From positions 118,078-182,077 of the forward strand of contig SVGB01000004.1 in assembly GCA_015056565.1 (NCBI GenBank): a DNA stretch of 64,000 bases. The letters run 5' to 3'. Under the pieces are notes generated by a model that worked only from the letters and a program-made list of their open reading frames with translations, was not told the origin of the DNA and did no database searches. A program made the position numbers and the translations under genes. This DNA comes from Butyrivibrio sp. (GTDB lineage: Bacteria > Bacillota > Clostridia > Lachnospirales > Lachnospiraceae). This document shows positions 55,260 to 63,819 of the stretch, piece by piece (within the stretch, counting starts at the first letter, position 1; each line of letters starts with the position of its first letter).

Positions 55260-56682
55260 AGGCTATCTCACAGTTTATCTGTCACTGTCGATCATGATGA
55301 TCATGTCTCTTATCCTGGTGCTTTTTCAGGGTGCCAGGATAGGAGCAGTCAAGATGAAAACAGAGTGCACTGCGGACATTGCCATGAACTCAGTTCTTGC
55401 AGAGTACAGCAGGCAGCTTAAGGAACAGTACGGGCTACTTTTTGTGGACACATCCTATGGATCAGATAATCCGTCAATAGTAAACACCGAGGAGCACCTC
55501 TCATATTATGTAAAAAAGAATCTGGACAGGAAGCTGGGGGGAAAGGTGATCGGGGCAAGCAGTGTCTTTTCTATGTATCTAAAAGACCTTCATATAACCG
55601 GGAGTTCTTTTGCCATGGACAATGACGCAACGGTCCTTAAGAGGAACATTCTGGCTTATATGGCAGCAGAACCTTTGGAGGGGCTTTTATCCGACGTGAA
55701 AGGTAATGTGGATATGATCGAGGGGAGCGCCCTTACAACAACCGACGTGGAGGCGATGTCTGGTGAAAATCAGGCTGTCATAGACTCATACGAGCTTCCA
55801 ACCATCATCAATGATGAAGGTGAGGAAGAGGAGCTGTCACTTGGAAATCCTGCAGATGCCGTGCATTCTCTGAAGGGAATCGGAGCACTGAACCTGGCTG
55901 TTTCGGATAAGAGCGCCATATCAAGGCAGAGAGTTGATCTTGGCAATTATTCATCGAGAAGAAATCTAAATAAGGGTACGGGACTTAATGACCAGGAGGA
56001 TATTTCTTTTACAGAAAATCTTCTGATAGAGCAGTACTACTACGAAAAATGTTCAAGATATCTTGAAGAGATGGATAAAGCTCTTTTGAAGTATCAGCTT
56101 GAGTATCTTTGCTTTGGCTTTGACAACGACTGGGACAACCTGGACAAGATGGCATCAGAGCTTTTGTTTATAAGGGAGGCTGCCAATATGTTCTACCTTT
56201 TTGGCTGTGAGTCAAAGGTGGCTGAAGCAGAGATGGTGGCAGAGGCTCTTACTGCGATACTGTTTGTCCCCGAGTTGAAGGACCCTGTAAAAAACTCGAT
56301 CCTCTTTGCCTGGACCTTTGCTGAGAGCATATCGGACCTTAACATCCTGTTTTCAGGAGGGAGAGTTCCGCTTTTTAAGAGCGATTCTACCTGGAGGCTG
56401 AGCCTTATGAACATGCTGTCTTTTAGGGATCATCTGGGAGGAGGAGACCTGGGAGAGGGCCTTTACTACAAGGATTATCTGAGGGCAAGGCTCTTTTTGG
56501 TGTCACCTGACCTAAAGATAAAAAGGATGGCAGACATAATTGAAATGGATATAAGAAGGACTGAAGGAAATGGGAATTTTAAGATTGATTACTGTCTGGA
56601 CATTTTCCGGGCTGAGATCCATGTAGGGACCAGATGGGGATACGATGTAAAAATTGAAAGGATCTATGGCTATGAAGAATAG
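55243..56682 (+). CDS. DUF5702-type Tad pseudopilin / surface protein (TadG-like)
   Basis: 479 residues. The N-terminus LSRTKGYLTVYLSLSIMMIMSLILVLFQGARIGAVKM is a TadG/pseudopilin-like leader and helix; the remainder is extracytoplasmic and mostly helical. The start is GTG 55243 with GAGAGG 6 bases upstream, overlapping flp by 17 bases. Family position in Gram-positive Tad loci suggests a minor pilin or pilus-base component; no enzymatic motif is seen. Confidence 0.8.
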   Translation: MLSRTKGYLTVYLSLSIMMIMSLILVLFQGARIGAVKMKTECTADIAMNSVLAEYSRQLKEQYGLLFVDTSYGSDNPSIVNTEEHLSYYVKKNLDRKLGGKVIGASSVFSMYLKDLHITGSSFAMDNDATVLKRNILAYMAAEPLEGLLSDVKGNVDMIEGSALTTTDVEAMSGENQAVIDSYELPTIINDEGEEEELSLGNPADAVHSLKGIGALNLAVSDKSAISRQRVDLGNYSSRRNLNKGTGLNDQEDISFTENLLIEQYYYEKCSRYLEEMDKALLKYQLEYLCFGFDNDWDNLDKMASELLFIREAANMFYLFGCESKVAEAEMVAEALTAILFVPELKDPVKNSILFAWTFAESISDLNILFSGGRVPLFKSDSTWRLSLMNMLSFRDHLGGGDLGEGLYYKDYLRARLFLVSPDLKIKRMADIIEMDIRRTEGNGNFKIDYCLDIFRAEIHVGTRWGYDVKIERIYGYEE

Positions 56683-57493
56683 AAAAAAGGGTCTTACCGG
56701 CTCAATGACAGTTGAGGCATCCATGGCACTTCCGCTATTTATCTTTTTCTTTGTGAATATAATGACTCTTTTTAACATACTGAAAGTCCAGGTGGACATT
56801 GAGGCTGCTCTTCACCAGACAGGGAGCGAGCTGTCCCTTATGGCATTCGACCTTGCCCATGGAAAAGAGCTGATCACAGGGGATGAAGGAAGCGGAGCCA
56901 TTGAAACAATTGCCGGGGCAGGAGGCCTTGTCATGGCCAGAGAAAAAATTAGAGATTACCTGGGGGAAGGAATAGATAACAGCTGTGTAAGCGGCGGTTT
57001 TGATGGCATCAGCTTTTTGCAGTCCCAGGTCCTTATGGGCAATGACATCATCGATCTTGTGATGGACTATAAGGTACATCCTATGATACCAGCTATCGGA
57101 TTTAAAGAAATCCCAGTGGAAGGCAGGTTTTATGGCCACGCCTGGACAGGATATGACATCAGCATGGGGCTTGTGACAGAAGGGACCGAAGAAGAAATGG
57201 TGTATGTCACTGAGAATGGCGAAGTTTACCACAGGGATGTGGACTGTGTGCACCTTAAGATCAAGGTGGAGAGCGTGGATAAAAAGGATTTGTCCCACCT
57301 AAGGAACAGGGACGGCAAGATATATTACGCCTGTGAGTACTGCGGCGGAAGCGTCGGAGCTGGAAATGTGTTCATTACAGGCTATGGCACCAGGTATCAC
57401 ACCAGTGTAAGCTGTCCGGGGCTTAAAAGAAAGATCTACACAATTCCTATATCGGAAGTGGGTGGAAAACGCCCCTGCAGCGCCTGCGGATAA
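56666..57493 (+). CDS. TadE-like pseudopilin with two C-terminal YH-C-CxxC units
   Basis: 275 residues. The leader GLTGSMTVEASMALPLFIFFFVNIM is a TadE-type prepilin signal with Glu at mature position 5. The C-terminal ~95 residues hold two related units: VYHRDVDCVHLKIK ... YYACEYCGG, and RYHTSVSCPGLKRK ... RPCSACG. Each has the YH-x5-C and C-x2-C spacing of a small zinc ribbon (Ada-like). A metal-binding tip on an extracellular pilin is unusual. Start ATG 56666 or 56672 (AAAGGA upstream) overlaps the previous gene. Confidence 0.8.
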   Translation: MAMKNRKKGLTGSMTVEASMALPLFIFFFVNIMTLFNILKVQVDIEAALHQTGSELSLMAFDLAHGKELITGDEGSGAIETIAGAGGLVMAREKIRDYLGEGIDNSCVSGGFDGISFLQSQVLMGNDIIDLVMDYKVHPMIPAIGFKEIPVEGRFYGHAWTGYDISMGLVTEGTEEEMVYVTENGEVYHRDVDCVHLKIKVESVDKKDLSHLRNRDGKIYYACEYCGGSVGAGNVFITGYGTRYHTSVSCPGLKRKIYTIPISEVGGKRPCSACG

Positions 57494-57508
57494 AGAAAAG
57501 GAGAAGGT

Positions 57509-57952
57509 ATGTTTTTTAAGATAAGCATTCTCATAATATTAGTCATTTCTTCTATAGAAGATATCAGGAAAAAAGAGATCTGCCTATGGGAGATACTGCT
57601 CCTTGGCGGACTGTCATTTTCAGCAGTTGTGGCATCGATTTTTGATGGAAGCTTTGATCTGTGGAGTGTTTTACTGTCATTTCTTCCTGGCGCTGCCATG
57701 ATCTTTTTAGCCTTCATAACAAGAGAAGGGATCGGATATGGCGACGGGCTTATGGCGCTGGCAATAGGCCCTGCACTTGGAGCTGGTTCTTCCATCATGA
57801 CCATTGTTACAGCAGTCTGTGTAAGCGGGCTGTTTTCAGGAATCCTTCTGGTTTTAAGAAGGGCGGAAAGGAAAACGAAAATAGCTTTTGCTCCGTTCAT
57901 TACCATAGGAACCTTTGTGGCAGCTATTTCCGGGTCTGGGATGGGGTGGTGA
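57509..57952 (+). CDS. Second prepilin peptidase, A24 family
   Basis: 147 residues with about five membrane helices. Catalytic aspartates are in SSIEDIRKKEI (about residue 14) and GIGYGDGLMALAIG (about residue 74, the GxGD motif). It is the better-preserved of the two A24 peptidases in this operon and may mature the TadE-like proteins encoded on either side. AAAGGAGAAGG precedes the ATG. Confidence 0.9.
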   Translation: MFFKISILIILVISSIEDIRKKEICLWEILLLGGLSFSAVVASIFDGSFDLWSVLLSFLPGAAMIFLAFITREGIGYGDGLMALAIGPALGAGSSIMTIVTAVCVSGLFSGILLVLRRAERKTKIAFAPFITIGTFVAAISGSGMGW

Positions 57953-57953
57953 C

Positions 57954-58418
57954 ATGAGAAGATACAAAGGATACATGACACTTGAAGCGTCTCTTTTAAT
58001 GCCCATGGTGATCTGCATCATGGCGCTGCTCATCTATTTTACCTACTATCTGTACGGACGCTGCATCATTTCTGAAGATGCGTATATCCTTGCCTTTCGA
58101 GCCAGCACCTCGGGAAAGGGAGGCGTCAGCTATGACCCGGAAGGCTATGTGGCAGAAAGATCAGACCAGGTGGCGGGAAAAAAGTATTTTGGAAGCCAGC
58201 CGCCAGTATTTGAAGCCCAGATAGATGGCAAAGACGTCCGGGTGGTTGGAAGGAGTAATACCAGACACCGCGCCATGGGAGGATATTTTTTGAAACCACA
58301 TGGCAGCTGGGGATTTGAGGCGGCGGGAAGGGCGACTTGGAGGAAGTACTCAAGACACATCAGAATTCTTACAAGGCTTAGCGACCTTGGAAAAGAACTA
58401 ATAGATTTAGGAGATTGA
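57954..58418 (+). CDS. TadE-like minor pseudopilin
   Basis: 154 residues. The prepilin leader MRRYKGYMTLEASLLMPMVICIMALLIYF has Glu at +5 after the glycine cleavage site, as in TadE. The remaining ~115 residues form a soluble, basic domain without known motif. ATG 57954 is 1 base after the peptidase stop. It is the third pilin-like subunit class of this operon. Confidence 0.82.
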   Translation: MRRYKGYMTLEASLLMPMVICIMALLIYFTYYLYGRCIISEDAYILAFRASTSGKGGVSYDPEGYVAERSDQVAGKKYFGSQPPVFEAQIDGKDVRVVGRSNTRHRAMGGYFLKPHGSWGFEAAGRATWRKYSRHIRILTRLSDLGKELIDLGD

Positions 58419-58420
58419 CT

Positions 58421-59785
58421 ATGGAATATAAATATTACAGAGAGTTAAAGCATAATTATCTTGTCTTTGAAGATCAGGGAAAAGAGTCTGAGGATGACAG
58501 GTACCAGTACAAGATATTGGAGAGCGGAAGGATCAGGAATCTCGTGCCTTGTGCTCAGAGAAAGATCAACGGAGAAAAGTTCTTTTACTACGAGATTAAT
58601 TCCATGCAGAGTCTCCAGGACAGATTCTGCTCAAACAAAATGGACAATGTGCAGGTAAAAAAGCTCTTTTCAGACATAAAAGAGCTCCTGGATGGACTTT
58701 CTGAGTTTCTTATGGATCAGGATGGGATTGTATTTAACATTAAGAGCGTCTATACAGACCTGACAACCGGGGAGTACAGGTTCCTGTTTTGTCCTTTTTA
58801 TGATGAGAAAAAGAGCTTTTCAGATTTTGCACTGCAGCTTCTTGAGATAGTAGATGAAGAAGATGCGAAAGCCACAGACCTTGTCTATAAGCTCTGCGAA
58901 GAAAGCGCAAAAAGCGGCGATTTCATATATGAAGTGATCAAAAATGTGTCGGAGGAAACAGAGGAAGAGGAAAGGGTTGAAGATACAAGACAGGCTGCGC
59001 CATCCTATGCAGATATATCCTATAATGAGGATCTGTTTGAAGAGGACGAGGAAAAAGAGCCTTCTGCAAAGGAGTCACGGCTTCAGAGAGCTAATAAGAG
59101 ATTATCAGGAAAGCTTCAACTTTTCTTTTCGCTGATGTTCGCCCTTCTTGTGGGAGCCATGGTCTATATAAGAATGAACTACATTTTATCTGGCGAAGAA
59201 AATGTACTGTCAATTGTAGTCATGGTGATATCAGCGATCACAGGAACGGTGGCGTTGATAGGAGGGTTTAAGGAGATGAAGAAGTCCGCACCAGACAAGG
59301 AAGCAGAGGATTCTTTGGCTGATGAGGACGAATGCGACGAAATCATGGATGATGCAGATTCATTTTTTGAAGTACAGGAGCCGGTTATGGAAAAGACAGC
59401 TCACACCAGAAAAGTAAATGCAGATACAGGTTCTTTTGCCAGAAGACAGGAAACTGTAGATGCGACAGTGGTTCTGGATCAGGAAATAAGAGGAGAGCTT
59501 TCGCTGTTTAGCAGAAATCTGGACAAGACAGTCAGGATCCCGCTGGGAAGTCTCCCTGTCACAATAGGAAAGATGGAGGGATGTGTTGATATGATGCTAA
59601 ACGATTCTTCCATATCCAGAATGCACTGCAGGATTGAGGAAAAGAATGGCAGGGCCTTTGTCCGTGACCTTGGCAGCACCAACGGAACTTTCAGAAATGG
59701 CCTTAAACTTAAACCCCAGGAGAGCGCTATGATCGAAGAGGGCGACGAAATAAGAATAGGCAGAGTCTGTTTTGATTGTAGATAG
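58421..59785 (+). CDS. DUF6382 and FHA domain membrane protein
   Basis: 454 residues. The N-terminal DUF6382 domain (about 1-180) is soluble, followed by an acidic linker, two membrane helices (about 228-250 and 260-282), another acidic linker and a C-terminal FHA domain (about 375-454) with IGKMEGCVDMMLNDSSISRMHCRIEE and RDLGSTNGTFRNG. FHA domains bind phosphothreonine, so this protein may tie pilus assembly to a Ser/Thr kinase encoded elsewhere. ATG 58421 has AGGAG 7 bases upstream. Last gene of the Tad operon. Confidence 0.88.
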   Translation: MEYKYYRELKHNYLVFEDQGKESEDDRYQYKILESGRIRNLVPCAQRKINGEKFFYYEINSMQSLQDRFCSNKMDNVQVKKLFSDIKELLDGLSEFLMDQDGIVFNIKSVYTDLTTGEYRFLFCPFYDEKKSFSDFALQLLEIVDEEDAKATDLVYKLCEESAKSGDFIYEVIKNVSEETEEEERVEDTRQAAPSYADISYNEDLFEEDEEKEPSAKESRLQRANKRLSGKLQLFFSLMFALLVGAMVYIRMNYILSGEENVLSIVVMVISAITGTVALIGGFKEMKKSAPDKEAEDSLADEDECDEIMDDADSFFEVQEPVMEKTAHTRKVNADTGSFARRQETVDATVVLDQEIRGELSLFSRNLDKTVRIPLGSLPVTIGKMEGCVDMMLNDSSISRMHCRIEEKNGRAFVRDLGSTNGTFRNGLKLKPQESAMIEEGDEIRIGRVCFDCR

Positions 59786-59804
59786 TCTGATGTGGTATTA
59801 TAAT
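59776..59804 (+). promoter_or_regulatory. Promoter of the flavodoxin-SCP2 gene
   Basis: -35 TTGTAG (59776-59781), 17-bp spacer, perfect -10 TATAAT (59799-59804). The -35 overlaps the end of the FHA gene. Confidence 0.7.
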
Positions 59805-59808
59805 ACCA
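59793..59808. promoter_or_regulatory. 16-bp perfect palindrome over the -10 box (candidate operator)
   Basis: TGGTATTATAATACCA is fully self-complementary and contains the TATAAT -10 hexamer. Binding there would block RNA polymerase. No cognate regulator is evident nearby. Confidence 0.55.
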
Positions 59809-59830
59809 GTATCAATGGGGAGGGGTTCTC

Positions 59831-60838
59831 ATGAAGGTTAATATCTATTACGGCGGCAGAGGGATCATCGATGACCCGACACTTTTTGTAATCTCACAGA
59901 TCACCACAGTTTTACAGGAACTTAATGTAAAGGTACAGCAGTACAATCTCTATGAGCAGAGAAATGGTATCACTGCGCTTCCAAACACCTTAAAGGATGC
60001 GGATGGTATCATTCTGGCATCCACGGTTGAGTGGTTTGGAATAGGCGGATACATGATGCAGTTCTTGGACGCCTGCTGGCTCTATGGTGACAAGGATCGT
60101 ATAAAAGAGATCTATATGGCACCGGTAGTTATGTCCACAACTCACGGTGAGCGTGAGGGAATGCTGAGCCTTGCCAGTGCATGGGAGATGCTTGGCGGAC
60201 TGCCCTGCGACGGAATGTGCGGATATATTGCCGATACCACCAAGCTTGAGAACAGCCCTGAGTACATCAAGATAATCGACAAAAAGACAGAGAACATCTA
60301 TAGGACCATCAACCAGAAGATGCCAGTGTTCCCTGCCAGCAATCAGGCAGTTATAAATAAAGTCGGGGTTTCCCAGAGCATGGATCTTACCCCTCAGGAG
60401 TCTGAGCAGCTCTCAGAATATGCATCAGACGACAAGTATGTCAAGAAACAGAAAGAGGATCTTCAGGAATTGGCCAGTATCTTCAGAGACAAGATGGGCC
60501 AGGAAGAAGCTTCGGGCAGTTCTGATGAATATGCCAAGACCTTGAAAAAGAAATTTACGCCAGTTGCCGGTGTATCAGCAAGATACAAGATCTCTTTTTC
60601 CGATAATGCAAAACTGCGGCCTTTGGTCATTGACGTTGATGGCAGCAAATGTGAATGCCGCGTAGGCGACGAGGATGGCTGCGATGTAATGTTAAGCGCA
60701 GACCAGAGAACCTTCGAGGATATCCTTGGGGGCAGGATGACATTCCAGAGGGCGTTTATGGCTGGAAGCATCAAGCTTAAGGGTGACTTTAAGCTCCTTA
60801 GGAGTCTGGATCAGTTATTTGACCTTATGGCAGAATGA
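59831..60838 (+). CDS. Flavodoxin-like/SCP2 fusion protein
   Basis: 335 residues. The first ~170 residues have a flavodoxin/NADPH-FMN-reductase-like fold (MKVNIYYGGRGIIDDPT, GIILASTVEWFGIGGYMMQFLDACW, MSTTHGEREGM). The last ~100 residues form an SCP2-type lipid-binding domain (YKISFSDNAKLRPLVIDVDG ... DVMLSADQRTFEDILGGRMTFQRAFMAGSIKLKGDF). A linker of ~50 charged residues joins them. Family members are annotated only as SCP2 domain proteins. GGGGAGGGG precedes the ATG. The rhomboid gene overlaps by 4 bases. Confidence 0.8.
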   Translation: MKVNIYYGGRGIIDDPTLFVISQITTVLQELNVKVQQYNLYEQRNGITALPNTLKDADGIILASTVEWFGIGGYMMQFLDACWLYGDKDRIKEIYMAPVVMSTTHGEREGMLSLASAWEMLGGLPCDGMCGYIADTTKLENSPEYIKIIDKKTENIYRTINQKMPVFPASNQAVINKVGVSQSMDLTPQESEQLSEYASDDKYVKKQKEDLQELASIFRDKMGQEEASGSSDEYAKTLKKKFTPVAGVSARYKISFSDNAKLRPLVIDVDGSKCECRVGDEDGCDVMLSADQRTFEDILGGRMTFQRAFMAGSIKLKGDFKLLRSLDQLFDLMAE

Positions 60839-61503
60839 CAATTGAGGATAGAAACATGCAGGATAACAGTGCTGTTGAAACAGGCTACTGGGAGAATCAG
60901 GAGAGGATTTACAAAAGATCTTATGTGAGCATTGCTCTGCTGGTTGTAAATATTGTAGTTTTTCTTCTCAGCAATACAGCAATGCTGTGGTTGTACGAAA
61001 AAGGCGCGATGGTGACGGAGATAGTACTAAGGGACGGGCAGTATTACAGGCTCTTTTCAGCCATGTTCCTTCACGCTGATCCTCAGCATCTGTTCAACAA
61101 TATGATGATGCTGCTCCTTGTAGGAGCAATTGTAGAAAACTACACGGGACATGCGTTTTTTGCATTCATGTATTTTCTCTCTGGTCTGTTTGGAAACATG
61201 ATCTCCATGGCCTACGAGATCAATCACTCCCTGAGCTGGATATCTGTTGGAGCCAGCGGAGCTATCATGGGGCTTGTGGGCTTTGTTGTAGTTTGGATCA
61301 TAATCAATCGAAGAACGTTTATAAGGAGCAGAGGAATGCTGATACGACTTCTGTTTCTTGCAGCTTTTGTGATATATGCTTGCTTTTTCCAGGCAGGAGC
61401 CAACACAGCGGCTCACCTTGGCGGTTTTGTAACTGGCTTTGTGCTTGGAGTGATCAATATAGTATTGCTTAAAAATCAAAAAGATATGGAGGGCTTGGCG
61501 TAA
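60835..61503 (+). CDS. Rhomboid family intramembrane serine protease
   Basis: 222 residues, six membrane helices. The catalytic Ser is in GASGAIMGLVG (about residue 141) and His in AAHLGGFVTGFVLG (about residue 191); HADPQHLFNNMMML in helix 2 supplies the oxyanion His/Asn. It cleaves membrane substrates within the bilayer; substrate unknown. The ATG overlaps the upstream stop and the stop codon shares a base with the HIT gene, so these genes are coupled. Confidence 0.95.
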   Translation: MTIEDRNMQDNSAVETGYWENQERIYKRSYVSIALLVVNIVVFLLSNTAMLWLYEKGAMVTEIVLRDGQYYRLFSAMFLHADPQHLFNNMMMLLLVGAIVENYTGHAFFAFMYFLSGLFGNMISMAYEINHSLSWISVGASGAIMGLVGFVVVWIIINRRTFIRSRGMLIRLLFLAAFVIYACFFQAGANTAAHLGGFVTGFVLGVINIVLLKNQKDMEGLA

Positions 61504-61910
61504 TGGACAGCTGTATTTTCTGTAAGATCGCAAATGGAGAGATTCCATCTAACACAATATATGAGGACGATAAGTTCAGAGTTATTCTGGATAATGGTCC
61601 TGCAACCAAGGGACATGCGCTTGTGCTTCCAAAAGAGCATTATGCAAACCTGTTTGAAATGCCAGAGGAACTTCTTGCAGATGCAGCAAAGGTTGCCAAG
61701 AAGGTTGCTTCTGACATAAAGGACAAGCTTTCCTGCGACGGTCTTAATCTGGTACAGAATAACGGAGAGACTGCAGGCCAGACAGTAATGCATTTCCATC
61801 TTCACATTATTCCAAGATATAAAAACGATGGGCAGCACATTTTGTGGAATCCCACAAGTCCTTCAGCCGAGGAACTTGTAGAAGTTAAGAACACTATTGT
61901 TGGAGCCTGA
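61503..61910 (+). CDS. HIT family nucleotide hydrolase/transferase
   Basis: 135 residues. CIFCKIANGEIPSNTIYED at the N-terminus (CxxC zinc pair partly kept) and the histidine triad HFHLHIIPR near residue 100 mark the HinT/HIT branch, which hydrolyses nucleoside phosphoramidates and related adenylates. ATG 61503 overlaps the rhomboid stop by one base. Confidence 0.94.
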   Translation: MDSCIFCKIANGEIPSNTIYEDDKFRVILDNGPATKGHALVLPKEHYANLFEMPEELLADAAKVAKKVASDIKDKLSCDGLNLVQNNGETAGQTVMHFHLHIIPRYKNDGQHILWNPTSPSAEELVEVKNTIVGA

Positions 61911-61921
61911 TGGGAGAGCCT

Positions 61922-62764
61922 ATGCGTACCTTGGAAGTATCAGAAGTAACAAAAGCAGTAAAAGAGCTGTGCATAAAGGCAAACCACAAGCTGGCTCCGG
62001 ATATGGAGAAAGCTCTTAATGATGCCAGTAACAGGGAAGAATCAGAACTTGGACGAAAGATCCTTGGTCAGCTCAAGGAGAACCTTGACATAGCTGAAAC
62101 TGATATGATTCCCATCTGCCAGGACACTGGAATGGCGGTATTTTTCATAAAAGTAGGACAGGATGTCCATATTACCGGGGGAAGTTTAACTGATGCCATC
62201 AATCAGGGTGTCAGGGAAGGGTATACAGATGGATTCCTTCGGAAATCTGTTGTGGATGACCCTATTATAAGAAAGAACACTGGTGATAACACTCCTGCCA
62301 TCATTCATTATGATATAGTTCCAGGGGATGAGCTTACAATCACCATAGCTCCTAAGGGCTTTGGAAGTGAGAACATGAGCAGAGTGTTTATGTTAAAGCC
62401 TGCGGACGGAGAAGAAGGTGTCAAAGATGCCATTGTCCAGGCTGTAAAGGACGCAGGTCCCAATGCCTGCCCGCCTATGGTTGTGGGAGTCGGAATCGGT
62501 GGAACATTTGAAAAGTGCACGCAGATGGCTAAGGAGGCCCTTACCAGAGAGGTTGGAAAAGAGTCTGATCTTCCACATATAAGAGCCATGGAAAAAGAAG
62601 TTCTTGATAGAATAAACAGGACGGGAATTGGCCCGGGTGGACTTGGCGGAACAGTGACAGCTCTTGCTGTTAATATCAATACTTTTGCAACCCACATCGC
62701 TGGACTTCCTGTGGCAGTAAACATCTGCTGTCACGTGAACAGACACGCATCTGTAACTCTTTGA
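61922..62764 (+). CDS. Class I fumarate hydratase, alpha subunit
   Basis: 280 residues, iron-sulfur (4Fe-4S) catalytic subunit of the two-subunit fumarase/tartrate dehydratase family. It has DMIPICQDTGMAVFFIKVG, PAIIHYDIVPGD, APKGFGSENMSR, GVGIGGTFEKC and GIGPGGLGGTVTALAV, with cysteines near residues 61, 183 and 272 as likely cluster ligands. It converts fumarate and malate. ATG 61922 fits the family's N-terminus; ATG 61910, overlapping the HIT stop, would add four residues. The beta subunit follows by 19 bp. Confidence 0.93.
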   Translation: MRTLEVSEVTKAVKELCIKANHKLAPDMEKALNDASNREESELGRKILGQLKENLDIAETDMIPICQDTGMAVFFIKVGQDVHITGGSLTDAINQGVREGYTDGFLRKSVVDDPIIRKNTGDNTPAIIHYDIVPGDELTITIAPKGFGSENMSRVFMLKPADGEEGVKDAIVQAVKDAGPNACPPMVVGVGIGGTFEKCTQMAKEALTREVGKESDLPHIRAMEKEVLDRINRTGIGPGGLGGTVTALAVNINTFATHIAGLPVAVNICCHVNRHASVTL

Positions 62765-62783
62765 TGAAGTAAAAGGACTCAGA

Positions 62784-63338
62784 ATGGATAGAGAGATTAA
62801 AGCTCCAATAGATAAAGAAGTCACAAAGACCTTAAGGTCTGGAGACATGGTTTATATTACAGGAACAATTTATACAGCAAGGGATGCTGCCCACAAGAGG
62901 ATGGCAGAGGCACTTTCAAAAGGTGAAAGCCTTCCTTTAGATATGAAGGATAACGTTATCTATTACATGGGCCCATCTCCAGCCAGAGATGGAAGACCAA
63001 TCGGCTCTGCAGGCCCTACAACAGCAAGCCGAATGGATAAGTACGCCCCTGATCTTTTAGATCTTGGGCTTGGCGCTATGATAGGTAAGGGCAAAAGAAA
63101 TCAGGGCGTAATAGATGCTATCGTCAGAAATGGTGCTGTATACCTGGCTGCAATTGGCGGAGCTGGAGCGCTTCTGTCAAAGGCGATCATATCTTCTGAG
63201 GTGATAGCCTATGACGACCTTGGGACAGAGGCTATAAGGAAGCTTAAGGTGGAAAGGTTCCCTGCCATAGTAGTAATTGATCCAGAAGGTAACAACCTTT
63301 ATGAGACAGCAATATCCGAGTACAATAGAGAATCGTAA
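62784..63338 (+). CDS. Class I fumarate hydratase, beta subunit
   Basis: 184 residues. It matches the C-terminal part of single-chain class I fumarases: GDMVYITGTIYTARDAAHKRM, YYMGPSPARDGRPIGSAGPTTASRMDKY, GKGKRNQGVIDAI and YLAAIGGAGALLSKAI. It pairs with the alpha subunit upstream. Split fumarases like this are usual in anaerobic Firmicutes. Confidence 0.95.
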   Translation: MDREIKAPIDKEVTKTLRSGDMVYITGTIYTARDAAHKRMAEALSKGESLPLDMKDNVIYYMGPSPARDGRPIGSAGPTTASRMDKYAPDLLDLGLGAMIGKGKRNQGVIDAIVRNGAVYLAAIGGAGALLSKAIISSEVIAYDDLGTEAIRKLKVERFPAIVVIDPEGNNLYETAISEYNRES

Positions 63339-63346
63339 TAAAGTAA

Positions 63347-63375
63347 TTGACAAAGGCACAGGCCATTTGTATAAT
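63347..63375 (+). promoter_or_regulatory. tRNA-Ser promoter
   Basis: Consensus promoter TTGACA (63347-63352), 17-bp spacer, TATAAT (63370-63375), the strongest-looking in the window. The tRNA begins 72 bp later; the leader holds a hairpin TGCGTC/GACGCA (63383-63408). Confidence 0.85.
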
Positions 63376-63447
63376 TAACTTTGCGTCTGATGATTTTTCG
63401 GGACGCATTTGAATTCAAACCACATATTGGTAGAGGGATTCAGGCAT

Positions 63448-63535
63448 GGAGAAATACTCAAGTGGCTGAAGAGGCGCCCCTGCTAAGGGTGTAGGCCGTT
63501 TACGCGGCGCGCGGGTTCAAATCCCGCTTTCTCCG
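63448..63535 (+). tRNA. tRNA-Ser (anticodon GCT)
   Basis: 88-nt class II tRNA with a long variable arm. Acceptor GGAGAAA/TTTCTCC, discriminator G, anticodon loop CTGCTAA giving GCU, T-arm GCGGGTTCAAATCCCGC. CCA is not encoded. Confidence 0.97.
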
Positions 63536-63550
63536 TTTAGCTAAGAAGAT

Positions 63551-63582
63551 GGAAGTTCAGATGATTCTGAACTTCCTTTTTT
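63551..63582 (+). terminator. tRNA-Ser terminator
   Basis: Perfect 11-bp stem GGAAGTTCAGA (63551-63561) / TCTGAACTTCC (63566-63576), TGAT loop, then TTTTTT. Confidence 0.92.
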
Positions 63583-63707
63583 ATTTCTTGCATCCTGGTT
63601 ATGTGATCTATAGCCAAGGCAAGACACTAGTAATATGTAATTTGGTAATGGCAAAATACAACATTTTGTGGTTGAAAATCTTTCTATAAAATTCATGAAA
63701 AAAGGTG

Positions 63708-63736
63708 TTGCATTTAAAATTTCTCTTTGCTATAAT
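63708..63736 (+). promoter_or_regulatory. rrn P1 promoter
   Basis: -35 TTGCAT (63708-63713), 17-bp spacer, -10 TATAAT (63731-63736), preceded by an A/T-rich stretch that could be an UP element. Confidence 0.7.
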
Positions 63737-63819
63737 AACTTTTGCCCGCTTGAAAGGGCGGCAGAAACCGCGGAAACATGCGGCTTCCAAAAAACTTTTC
63801 AAAAAAGTTTAAAAAGTTG

